This document shows, piece by piece, positions 1 through 6,540 of a DNA stretch of 10,326 nt. The notes below the pieces were generated by a model, which searched no databases, was not told the DNA's origin, and saw only the letters and a program-made list of their open reading frames with translations. The stretch covers positions 1 through 10,326 of the forward strand of contig JANOBM010000013.1 of assembly GCA_031411655.1 (NCBI GenBank), given 5' to 3'. The translations under genes and the position numbers were made by a program. The stretch's first letter is position 1; each line of letters opens with the position of its first letter. This DNA comes from UBA6163 sp031411655 (GTDB lineage Bacteria; Planctomycetota; Planctomycetia; Pirellulales; Pirellulaceae).

Positions 1-16
1 AGTGAAAGGGAACCCC

Positions 17-53
17 GACCCATGGCGAGTGAGGCGGACACTCGCCACGGGTC
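17..53. repeat. Large imperfect palindrome, REP-like
   Basis: The arms 17-31 and 39-53 are complementary over 15 bp with a single mismatch (22 against 48), around a 7-base loop (32-38). A run of four C at 13-16 can pair with four G at 57-60 and lengthen the structure. The core arm is TGGCGAGTG. It lies outside any gene I can support. Either strand could fold. No T-run follows, so it is not a classic terminator. It may be a dispersed palindromic repeat of the genome, which is inference. Confidence 0.55.
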
Positions 54-183
54 ATTGGGGATCCTTCTGGCCCAGGCAAGAGCCGAGAAGTTCGATGTAC
101 ATAAACACGCTAAGGATGACCGATTTATCCGCTTGGCAATCATCCCATTCGTCCAAACCTCCGTTTTCACTCCGCGTGCTTCA

Positions 184-209
184 CCACCGAGGACCGAAGT
201 CCTCGGTGG
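184..209 (-). terminator. Perfect 11-bp hairpin with UUCG tetraloop downstream of the Amt remnant
   Basis: Positions 184-194 pair perfectly with 199-209 around a 4-base loop. Read on the minus strand, the loop is TTCG closed by a C-G pair, the very stable cUUCGg tetraloop. It starts about 28 bases after the stop of the Amt-like frame at 238. The following minus-strand sequence is not T-rich, so it could be a terminator, an RNA-stabilising 3' hairpin, or a dispersed palindrome. Confidence 0.55.
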
Positions 210-237
210 CAAAGCGGCGGTGGGTAGTAGGGTGACA

Positions 238-591
238 TCAACTCACGCCGATGGCGAGGTCAAGCAAGTTCTTGGCAAGGATATTAACCGTGTTCTTCGC
301 GGAATTCAGTCCCAATTCAACCATCGCAAATCTTGCTTGCATGAACACAACAAGCACCGCCCAGATCAACAGAATGCTGTTGACCAACGCGTAGTTGACT
401 ACCGCGACCGTTGGCTCGGCAGGAGCCGCGGCCGCGTCAGCGACTAGCTCCTCCGCCGCGGTTGTTGCCGCGACAGGAGCATCGGCACTGTCACCCGCGT
501 CGGCTACGTCTGCGGCTGCCGTTGCCGCTGGTACATCGTCCTGAGCGGACGCGACTGACGCGAGTGACAAGCCAACCCCCAACATCCCCAC
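238..591 (-). pseudogene. Truncated ammonium transporter (Amt) N-terminal remnant
   Basis: This 117-residue frame opens with a GTG. It has the hydrophobic end of a leader finishing ASVASAQ, an Ala/Asp-rich linker of about 45 residues, then one membrane helix running into VVFMQARFAMVELGL and NSAKNTVNILAKNLLDLAIG. That stretch matches the first helix and following loop of Amt/MEP ammonium channels (family pattern FMQAGFAMVEAGL...KNxVNxLxKNxxD). The frame then ends in TGA, whereas a full Amt has about ten more helices. No Amt continuation is visible in any minus-strand frame of 1-237. Two conserved glycine/alanine positions are changed (QAR for QAG, ELG for EAG). In-frame sequence upstream of the GTG, as far as the TAA at 637-639, encodes FRGLPLYAVFLV, the expected start of the signal peptide, but contains no ATG, GTG or TTG. 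The gene therefore looks truncated at its 3' end and damaged at its start. A functional short product is less likely. Confidence 0.7.
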
Positions 592-1001
592 AAGGAATAC
601 TGCATAGAGGGGAAGCCCTCTGAACCAACTATTGATTTAATTTTCGCCTTAAACGAAGGTGTGAAGCTATCGCCACAAGCCGCCCCGCAAATGTGCGAAA
701 TAATCACTTACAACGACCACAACCGTCGGTCACGCACGGTTCAACTCCTGCCCGGGCCAATTGTGAATCGATCGAGAGTTGAAAATCCAGGCTCACGGTT
801 ATTGCGGTTGATCCGTTAGCAAGCTGCGGGCCGAAATCGGGTTCATGGTCTTATGGGTCCGGTGCAAGTCTTTATACAGAAGGCATTTATTGATTTTGTA
901 AAAACTACAAATTGCCTATGGCCATGCGTGCCGCTGTAATCGATTGCCCAGCGATTAGGCAGCAAGAAAAAAGATGTGCACGCGAGGTGCGCAAAAAGTA
1001 A
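592..1001. other. Intergenic region, no gene seen
   Basis: This is the stretch between the Amt remnant and the terminator of the downstream porin. Its left end (592-636) encodes the lost leader of the Amt frame on the minus strand. A short inverted repeat, TTGTA/TACAA, sits at 896-910. I find no convincing coding frame, tRNA or sigma-54-type promoter of the kind that often drives amt genes. Confidence 0.5.
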
Positions 1002-1033
1002 ACCGCGCCTTCATCATTCGAAAAAGGCGCGGT
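1002..1033 (-). terminator. Intrinsic terminator of the downstream porin gene
   Basis: The arms 1002-1011 and 1024-1033 (ACCGCGCCTT/AAGGCGCGGT) form a perfect 10-bp GC-rich stem with a 12-base loop. Read on the minus strand, the stem is followed at once by TTTACTTTTT, a T-rich tract. It lies about 73 bases after the porin stop codon at 1106. Stem, tract and position all fit a Rho-independent terminator. Confidence 0.8.
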
Positions 1034-1105
1034 CGAAGCAATTTTTGGATGCTGTTTTTCCGATCCACGACGGATTGGAACTTGCAGCGGAACGGGCGAG
1101 CCAGT

Positions 1106-2470
1106 CTAGAAGGTCAAAATGGCGTCCATTCCAAAGGCCGTTTTGGTTCCCGCGTTGCCTTCGTTGATGCCGACGTTATCTGGATCCCAAATGGTTCGCA
1201 GTTCAGGGCGAACCATTAAGTTGGACGAAAGCTTGTAGTTCACACCGTAGGTTTGGTTATACGTGGCGGCTCCACCAGGATTGACCCTGCTCTTGAAGTC
1301 GAAGTATTCGGTTCGGCTACCAAGCGACAAGCAGTCGTTCACTTGGTAGATGAAGTACGAGTTGAGACCATGCGTACGGCGCACTAACGCTGATGCCTCG
1401 TCGTCGGTATCGAGGTAATCGTACTGGATCAAGTTGGTCAACTTGTCAGTTAACGCGGTCGTCAGAATGAAGCTATGGATGCTTCCCCGTTCGAGAGCCG
1501 CGCTGTTTGCGTTGTCTCCGAAGCGGCCGATTACGGTCGCATACAAAAGACTAACGTCATCGTTCAATTGACGCTTGATGCCGCCGATGAACGCATCGCC
1601 GTTATCTTTGAAACCACTGTCCCATCCCTCCACCCAACCGCCATACAGCGTCGTGCAGTCGTTAAGCGCGTGGGTCGCCAAGACACCGGTGTGGGTGAAA
1701 GGCTCTGCGTTGTAGAAGGTGAACTGGCGGCTGTAAAAGAAGTTGCCGGTCGCTGCAACGACTTCGTTACCGATCAAGGTGAAGAAGTGCCCGATCTTTA
1801 CCGACGTGTCGCCGTGGGCAACTTCGCCGTAAACCTGTGGAATGGCATGACCGTAAGCGCCGCCGTTGTCCCAAGAATTATCCCAATGCGTGTCGGCGAT
1901 ACCGAAAGCCTGAGTGTCCGGCCCGTCGGTTCCGTAGATGTAGTCGATGCGACCACCAATACCCAAGCCGTCGCTTCCATCCGCAATTCGCTCGGCATAT
2001 GCCCATTGTTGCTGTAACTGCACTTTATCAGCGTAGTTATTGAAGTTTGCTGGGGCACCATTGCCGAGGATGCCAGTTCCAGTGTTATTGCTGGTGTGAT
2101 ATCCCAAATTCGTCCATCCACCGAACGAAATGCCCAGCGGGGTAGCATTTATCAGCGACCATTTTTCACCCAGGTCGCAACATCCGAGGCTGGCCAAGCG
2201 ACTTCCAATCCTGCTTCCAGAATTGCATAGGGAGCCGCAGTTTCCGTCACAAGAGCTGTCGCAGCCGTCGTCGCACGGCGCGGTTTCTTCCGCATCGTCG
2301 CAACTGGGTGCTTCACAGCCGCAAACGGCTTCCCCGCAGTCACAGTGACCGACCAAGGCGACACCGGAGTCGCCTGGTGTGGACTGATAAAAGGCTTGAC
2401 GGCCTTCATTGGCCGATGCGCTTGCGCCGCTGATCAGCGCGGCGAGCAATGCCAGCTTGCTAAGTTTCAT
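1106..2470 (-). CDS. Cysteine-rich outer-membrane beta-barrel porin (BBP2/OmpL-like), paralogue 1
   Basis: The product is a 454-residue exported protein. Residues 1-20 form a Sec signal peptide (MKLSKLALLAALISGASASA). Residues 43-98 are Asp/Gly-rich with 12 cysteines, starting CDCGEAVCGCEAPSCDD. From about residue 115 the chain has the alternating aromatic, Gly and Asn pattern of a beta-barrel, including GGWTNLGYHTSNN, GGRIDYIYGTDGPDTQAFG and FFYSRQFTFYNAEPFTHTG. It ends in phenylalanine (MDAILTF), the usual last residue of barrels inserted by BamA. The pattern fits the putative beta-barrel porin-2 family, whose members are thought to let small solutes through the outer membrane; the substrate is unknown. 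The ATG has GGGAG nine bases upstream. The gene lies downstream of a close paralogue in the same direction, but separate terminators suggest separate transcripts. The cysteine-rich segment is unusual for a porin and may be a disulfide- or metal-stabilised periplasmic or surface domain (inference). Confidence 0.85.
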   Translation of the reverse strand: MKLSKLALLAALISGASASANEGRQAFYQSTPGDSGVALVGHCDCGEAVCGCEAPSCDDAEETAPCDDGCDSSCDGNCGSLCNSGSRIGSRLASLGCCDLGEKWSLINATPLGISFGGWTNLGYHTSNNTGTGILGNGAPANFNNYADKVQLQQQWAYAERIADGSDGLGIGGRIDYIYGTDGPDTQAFGIADTHWDNSWDNGGAYGHAIPQVYGEVAHGDTSVKIGHFFTLIGNEVVAATGNFFYSRQFTFYNAEPFTHTGVLATHALNDCTTLYGGWVEGWDSGFKDNGDAFIGGIKRQLNDDVSLLYATVIGRFGDNANSAALERGSIHSFILTTALTDKLTNLIQYDYLDTDDEASALVRRTHGLNSYFIYQVNDCLSLGSRTEYFDFKSRVNPGGAATYNQTYGVNYKLSSNLMVRPELRTIWDPDNVGINEGNAGTKTAFGMDAILTF

Positions 2471-2563
2471 CTTCGCTAACTCCCAGTCCCGCGGAGGGGC
2501 TGTTATGTGTGGTGTTGAAGAAGGAGCTGCGTCGCCTCTACGAAGCGTCCTCGTCGATTGCGA

Positions 2564-2576
2564 CCGATGTCATCGG
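2564..2576. promoter_or_regulatory. Perfect palindrome CCGATGtCATCGG, possible operator
   Basis: Two 6-bp half-sites, CCGATG and CATCGG, flank a single T about 95-105 bases upstream of the porin start at 2470. A perfect dyad of this size could be a repressor or activator site. It could also be chance, since the region is GC-rich and I see no second copy upstream of the paralogue. Confidence 0.25.
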
Positions 2577-2798
2577 AGATTGCCGATTAATGCGGTTGCG
2601 CACGGGTCCTGTTTTGTCTGTCGACCGTCATGGAGGCGAAAATTCAATCCGCTTCGATGGGCATAAGGCCAAAGTCGCAATGCTGTCGCCCTTTTTGGTA
2701 GTCTGTGCGGGTTGCGGAGAAGCTGCGGCACGGGTGAGTGCTTGCACAGCTCAGAAGTGACCTTGGCGCTAGCAATAAAAACAAGCCGTAAGATTGGC

Positions 2799-2824
2799 GG
2801 CAATGGATCGAGGCAATGGATCGA
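2799..2824. repeat. 13-bp perfect tandem duplication
   Basis: GGCAATGGATCGA occurs twice back to back (2799-2811 and 2812-2824), about 30 bases beyond the terminator of the upstream porin. It is probably a replication-slippage duplication. No function is evident. Confidence 0.8.
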
Positions 2825-2852
2825 GACGAAGGCTCCGTCAAATGAAAACGAA

Positions 2853-2886
2853 GTCAGCCTGGTAGCATTACTGCTGCCAGGCTGAC
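2853..2886 (-). terminator. Intrinsic terminator of the upstream porin gene
   Basis: The arms 2853-2862 and 2877-2886 (GTCAGCCTGG/CCAGGCTGAC) pair perfectly. The stem continues inward through one wobble pair and four more pairs, about 15 bp in all, to a 4-base loop at 2868-2871. On the minus strand it is followed by TTCGTTTTCATTT. It lies about 46 bases after the porin stop at 2933, a strong Rho-independent terminator. Confidence 0.85.
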
Positions 2887-2932
2887 TCGAGTTACTGGTG
2901 CGACCGCGTTCAGGCGAACTGTCTGGTAATCC

Positions 2933-4273
2933 TTAGAACGTGAAAATCGCGTCCATTCCAAACGATGGCTGGTTGTACCGGAAGTTTTCGTTCACACCGG
3001 CGCGCTGAGCGTCCCAGACCGAACGAATTTCGGGGCGAACCAAGATGTTCGACGAAACGCGGTAGTTAACACCGACGGTTTGATTGAACAGATCGTCGGC
3101 ATTTCGAGGAGTTGGAACGCCACCACCGGTGGTCCAGTTGAAGTACTCGGTACGGCTTCCCAAAGCGATTCGATCGCTCAACTGATAGATAAAGTACGCG
3201 TTAACGCCGTACGTTTCGCGGACGGTGGCGCCGGTTTCGTCTTCGGTATCAAGGTAATCGAACTGCATGATGTTCGTCAGCTTGTCAGACAACGTAGTAG
3301 TAGCGATCACGTTGTGAACGCTACCACGTTCGAGTGCATTGGTGCTTGCTGCATCATCGTTGAATCGCCCCACGACGGACGAATACATCAGGCTAAAGTC
3401 GTCACTGAGCTGACGCTTGATGCCGCCGATGTATGCATCGCCGTTATCTTCGAAGCCGCTGTCCCAACCCATGACGTAACCACCATAAACGGTCGTTGAG
3501 TCGTCAAGTTGATGGGTTGCCAAGGCTCCGGTGTGGGTGAACGGTTCAGCGTTATAGAACGTGAATTGACGGCTGTAGAAGAAGTTGCCGGTAGCTTGGA
3601 CGACTTCGTTCCCAACGATGGTGAAGAAGTGACCGAGCTTGACCGACGTCTTTCCGTAAGCTAGCTCACCGTAGAGTTGCGGAATCGCATGTCCATAGGC
3701 CCCGCCATTGTCCCATGAATTATCCCAATGGTCGTTGGCGATTCCGAACGCCTGTGTGTCGGGACCGTCGGTACCATAGAGGTAGTCAATGCGCCCACCA
3801 ATTCCAAGGCCTTCGCTGCCATCGGCAATCCGCTCGGCATTGAACCACTGCTGTTGCAATTGAACTTTGTTAGCGTAATTGTTGAAGTTCGAAGGTGCGC
3901 CACCGGCACCGAGAATGCCAAGGCCGGAGTTGTTTGCGGTGTGATAGCCGATATCGGTCCACCCGCCCACGGTGAAACCGAGTGGTGCACAGGGGAACAG
4001 TTTCCATGGATCGCAAAGTTCGCCACAGGCGAAAGTATCCAGGCAACTTCCAATGCCACAACCTGAATCGCATGCCGAGCCGCAGCCCGCATCGCATCCT
4101 GCGTTATCGCATCCGTCGGTCGACGGTGCTTCGCAACCGCAGACGGGTTGACCGCAATCGCAGTCAGCGCATGCCACTTGTTGAACCCCACTGCCAGCTT
4201 GCTGCCCAAACGCGCTTCCTGCGTGGATACCGCAAGCAATCGCGGCGACGAGCGCCAATTTGCTAAGTTTCAT
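2933..4273 (-). CDS. Cysteine-rich outer-membrane beta-barrel porin (BBP2/OmpL-like), paralogue 2
   Basis: This 446-residue paralogue of the neighbouring porin shares the same architecture. Residues 1-23 are a signal peptide (MKLSKLALVAAIACGIHAGS AFG, split here only for display). Residues 35-95 carry 14 cysteines, with CDCGQPVCGCEAPS matching the neighbour almost exactly. The barrel begins about residue 100 with GGWTDIGYHTANN and GGRIDYLYGTDGPDTQAFG and ends MDAIFTF, with the terminal Phe expected of BamA clients. The frame stays open to a TTG at 4288, but I choose the ATG at 4273: it aligns with the paralogue's MKLSKLAL start and has GGGAG eight bases upstream, which a TTG start would place inside the gene. 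The family is the putative beta-barrel porin-2/OmpL-like group, and the transported solute is not predictable. The pair is a tandem duplication with divergence concentrated in the cysteine-rich linker and in loops. A strong terminator follows, so this gene is probably monocistronic. Confidence 0.85.
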   Translation of the reverse strand: MKLSKLALVAAIACGIHAGSAFGQQAGSGVQQVACADCDCGQPVCGCEAPSTDGCDNAGCDAGCGSACDSGCGIGSCLDTFACGELCDPWKLFPCAPLGFTVGGWTDIGYHTANNSGLGILGAGGAPSNFNNYANKVQLQQQWFNAERIADGSEGLGIGGRIDYLYGTDGPDTQAFGIANDHWDNSWDNGGAYGHAIPQLYGELAYGKTSVKLGHFFTIVGNEVVQATGNFFYSRQFTFYNAEPFTHTGALATHQLDDSTTVYGGYVMGWDSGFEDNGDAYIGGIKRQLSDDFSLMYSSVVGRFNDDAASTNALERGSVHNVIATTTLSDKLTNIMQFDYLDTEDETGATVRETYGVNAYFIYQLSDRIALGSRTEYFNWTTGGGVPTPRNADDLFNQTVGVNYRVSSNILVRPEIRSVWDAQRAGVNENFRYNQPSFGMDAIFTF

Positions 4274-4637
4274 AATAGATACTCCCAATCCCTGAGTTTA
4301 TGTGATTGACCAAACCTGTATCGCACCATGGACCGGCCGCTTTGCTGTCGGGACTCTCGCGGAAAAATTCCCGCGCCGGGCCGACCAGAAGGAAATCGTC
4401 AGGAACCGCCTGTGCCCCCAACCGACTTCGCTGCATGCGATCAGTCTTCAGGTAGATCTATCGAGATTTTTGAGAGATGTTTGTTGCCAGCCTCGGAAAT
4501 ACGTGCCGCAAACGGGCAAAGCTGGTTGTCATGCAACAGTGGGCTAATAAGAAGTGATCGTTCCGAACCTAACGGTCGTTCCAGTTATGTGAATCACGAC
4601 CATGAAAACCAGGCCTAATGGGTGGGAAGAGATGGGT
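4274..4637. other. Intergenic region between ftsY and the upstream porin gene
   Basis: This region carries the 5' leader of the porin starting at 4273, including GGGAG at about 4282-4286, and the 3' flank of ftsY. A weak inverted repeat, GGTCGT (4574-4579) with ACGACC (4596-4601), lies about 37 bases after the ftsY stop. It might be a poor terminator, though no T-run follows. I found no credible small gene and no promoter I would defend. Confidence 0.45.
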
Positions 4638-5702
4638 TTAGTCCCTAAACAACGCACCCGCGAAATTTTTGGCGTCAAACCTTGCGAGATCGCCGATCCC
4701 CTCACCGAGCCCCACGAATTTGACGGGTAGTCCAAATTGCTCGCGAATCGGCAAGATCACTCCACCCCGAGCCGATCCGTCGAGCTTTGCCAAGATAATC
4801 CCAGTACATCCGGCGGTTTCGCTGAACCCACGCGCTTGGCTGATTGCATTCTGGCCCGCCGTGGCGTCAAGCACCAGTAAAACTTCGTGCGGCGCTCCCT
4901 CGATCTTCTTTCCGACGACTCGCCGAATTTTGTCGAGTTGTTGCATGAGGTGTGTCTGCGTTTGCAATCGGCCGGCGGTGTCGATAATCGCTACATCGAA
5001 ATTGCCATCGACGGCCGTCTCCACCGTTCGAAACGCAATGCTTGCCGGATCCGACTCCGCAGCCCCGGTCACGATCTCGCATCCAATTCGCTTCGACCAA
5101 ACGGTTAATTGCTCAACCGCTGCTGCGCGAAATGTATCGCCAGCCCCGAGCACCACTCGCCTACCGCTTTGTCGTAGATGATTGGCAAGTTTTCCGATCG
5201 AAGTTGTTTTTCCGCTGCCATTGACTCCGACAACGAGAATCACAGTTGGTCCGCTTTCCGCCATCCGTAGGTCGGTTGACTCCTGCGCAAGCATCGCTTC
5301 GGTCTGGGCTGCGATGGACTCAAGGACCTCTTCGAATTGAACGATACGACCGCGACACTGCGTTGCGATCTGATCACGGATTTTGGTTGCCGGACCTACT
5401 CCCATGTCGGTTCGGACCAACTTCGCAAACAACTCGTCGAGAAGTGTTTCGTCGACCAATCGTCCTTGCGCTTTGAAAAGGTCACGAATGTCAGTGTTCA
5501 GTACTTGGCGAGTCTTTTGAAGACCGTTTTTGAACCTTGCCAGGATCCCACGCGGTTCGCCATCGGTACCGTCCTCCGAGATCGGCACAGGGGCTTCGCC
5601 TCCGCTGCTGTCACTCGGCAGACCGTCTGGGGAATGCGAACTAGGATGAGTTTCCACAGGTTCGGGGGGTGCCTCTTTCGATTTTGAACGCCAGAAAACC
5701 AT
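4638..5702 (-). CDS. ftsY: Signal recognition particle receptor FtsY
   Basis: The product is a 354-residue SRP GTPase that receives ribosome-nascent-chain complexes from Ffh/4.5S RNA and docks them at the SecYEG translocon on the inner face of the membrane. Residues 1-50 are a short acidic, Pro/Ser-rich A region that starts MVFWRSKSKE, a possible membrane-binding amphipathic start. Residues 51-145 are the helical N domain. The G domain follows: P-loop GVNGSGKTT (159-167), DTFRAAA (189-195), DTAGR (241-245), AKLDG (305-309, where TKLDG is usual) and GLGEGIGDL (331-339). The frame continues upstream to 6467 on the minus strand, but that part is the antisense of miaE. The ATG at 5702 has GGGAG nine bases upstream and gives a normal FtsY length. 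It is divergent from miaE, with 156 bases between the starts. All catalytic motifs are present, so it should be functional. Confidence 0.95.
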   Translation of the reverse strand: MVFWRSKSKEAPPEPVETHPSSHSPDGLPSDSSGGEAPVPISEDGTDGEPRGILARFKNGLQKTRQVLNTDIRDLFKAQGRLVDETLLDELFAKLVRTDMGVGPATKIRDQIATQCRGRIVQFEEVLESIAAQTEAMLAQESTDLRMAESGPTVILVVGVNGSGKTTSIGKLANHLRQSGRRVVLGAGDTFRAAAVEQLTVWSKRIGCEIVTGAAESDPASIAFRTVETAVDGNFDVAIIDTAGRLQTQTHLMQQLDKIRRVVGKKIEGAPHEVLLVLDATAGQNAISQARGFSETAGCTGIILAKLDGSARGGVILPIREQFGLPVKFVGLGEGIGDLARFDAKNFAGALFRD

Positions 5703-5858
5703 CTCGTACCGCTCCCAAAAATGACCAATCTCTGCAAAAACATTCGCTGCGATGCCTCGATTGTTCCTCTCCGGTTGCGATCGAGCAACCGGCGGTTGAC
5801 CGAAATCGCGAATCCGGTCCAAAGTTCGCTGACATACTGCCACCTCCAAGGCTGCCTC
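5703..5858. promoter_or_regulatory. Divergent promoter region between ftsY and miaE
   Basis: These 156 bases separate two genes that read away from each other, so both promoters must lie here or inside the neighbouring 5' ends. The ftsY ribosome-binding site GGGAG is at its left edge, and AAGG for miaE is at its right edge. The miaE frame is open back to an ATG at 5721, but that extension has no family similarity. I could not fix -10/-35 boxes by eye. Confidence 0.5.
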
Positions 5859-6443
5859 ATGCTGCACCTGCACTCCGAATCTGCCCAGCGTTGGCTTGCT
5901 CAAGTCGAAGGCTGCCTCCATGAGATCTTGATTGATCACGCGCATTGTGAACGGAAAGCAGCCACGACAGCGCTCAATTTGATGAATTCGTACGTGGAGG
6001 ATCTCGAATTGGGACGTGAGATGACGTTGATTGTCGAGGAAGAGCTGGAGCATTACTGGATGGTCATGAACCTTTTGACACGTCGTGGAATCGCGTTTCG
6101 GCGCCTTCAGCCTGGCCCGTACGGGCGCAAGCTCAACGAATTGATCCGGTCCCAGGAACCGCAGCGAGCGGTTGATCGCTTGCTCATTGCCGGCCTGATC
6201 GAGGCCAGAAGCTGTGAACGATTCAACTTGCTGAGGCAACATTTCCGCGACCAAGACAACGAGCTTGCGGACTTTTACGGAGGACTTTTTGAAAGTGAAG
6301 CTCGGCACCACTCCACTTACGTGCGACTGGCCGAGAACTTTTGCGGTGACCGTACCGCCGTACGCCAAAGGTTGGAGCAACTGGCGGCTGAAGAAGCGGA
6401 CATTGTCGCGGAGGGGTGTAGCCTGCCAAGGATGCATAGCTGA
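5859..6443 (+). CDS. miaE: tRNA-(ms2io6A37) hydroxylase MiaE
   Basis: MiaE is a ferritin-like diiron oxygenase that uses O2 to hydroxylate the isopentenyl side chain of ms2i6A at position 37 of tRNAs reading UNN codons. It acts after MiaA and MiaB. From the ATG at 5859 the protein is 194 residues, the usual family length. The ligand set is visible: E31 in DHAHCERKAA, E62-x-x-H65 (EELEH), E115 in LIEARSCERF, and E147-x-x-H150 (SEARHH). The frame is open back to an ATG at 5721, but those 46 extra residues have no counterpart in the family. The ATG at 5859 has AAGG seven bases upstream and begins MLHLHSESAQRW, directly before the first helix. It is the divergent neighbour of ftsY, and its coding strand explains the false upstream extension of the ftsY frame. 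No miaA or miaB is in the window. Family assignment is secure from the motifs; activity is inferred. Confidence 0.92.
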   Translation: MLHLHSESAQRWLAQVEGCLHEILIDHAHCERKAATTALNLMNSYVEDLELGREMTLIVEEELEHYWMVMNLLTRRGIAFRRLQPGPYGRKLNELIRSQEPQRAVDRLLIAGLIEARSCERFNLLRQHFRDQDNELADFYGGLFESEARHHSTYVRLAENFCGDRTAVRQRLEQLAAEEADIVAEGCSLPRMHS

Positions 6444-6467
6444 TGTCACACATCGCTGATGCCACAC
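6439..6467 (+). repeat. Imperfect 13-bp direct repeat at the miaE stop
   Basis: GCTGATGTCACAC (6439-6451) and GCTGATGCCACAC (6455-6467) differ at one base and are separated by three bases. The first copy overlaps the miaE stop codon. It is probably a small duplication with no evident role. Confidence 0.6.
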
Positions 6468-6540
6468 CCAAGGTACGAGGCAGACTATGATTTGAGTTCA
6501 CAATCGATACTCGATTCACCTGTTTCGAAAGGCCTTCCTG

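Larger units (their letters stand above)
2471..2852. other. Intergenic region between the tandem porin genes
   Basis: This is the leader and promoter region of the downstream porin, transcribed on the minus strand. It holds the GGGAG ribosome-binding site of that gene (about 2480-2484), a 13-bp palindrome at 2564-2576 and a 13-bp tandem repeat at 2799-2824. Open frames on either strand look spurious, with no recognisable domain, signal peptide or ribosome-binding site. I could not assign a confident -10/-35 pair. Confidence 0.5.

Noticed and set aside
731..765. Sequence resembling a tRNA T-arm (GGTTCAACTCC) followed by CCGGGCCA
   Set aside because: Only two of the five T-stem pairs form and no matching D-arm, anticodon arm or acceptor 5' strand lies upstream.
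1475..2017. 180-codon plus-strand frame inside the first porin gene
   Set aside because: It is fully antisense to a clear porin coding sequence and shows no domain, so it is a shadow frame.
4636..4650. Small hairpin GTTTAG/CTAAAC over the ftsY stop codon
   Set aside because: AT-rich 6-bp stem with a 3-base loop, overlapping the coding end and lacking a T-run; too weak to call a terminator.
5721..5858. Longer miaE start at 5721 (240 residues)
   Set aside because: The added 46 residues lack family similarity and a ribosome-binding site; 5859 fits the usual N-terminus.
5703..6467. Upstream minus-strand extension of the ftsY frame to a 609-residue protein
   Set aside because: The extra 255 residues are antisense to miaE and have no domain; the ATG at 5702 has a good ribosome-binding site and gives normal FtsY length.
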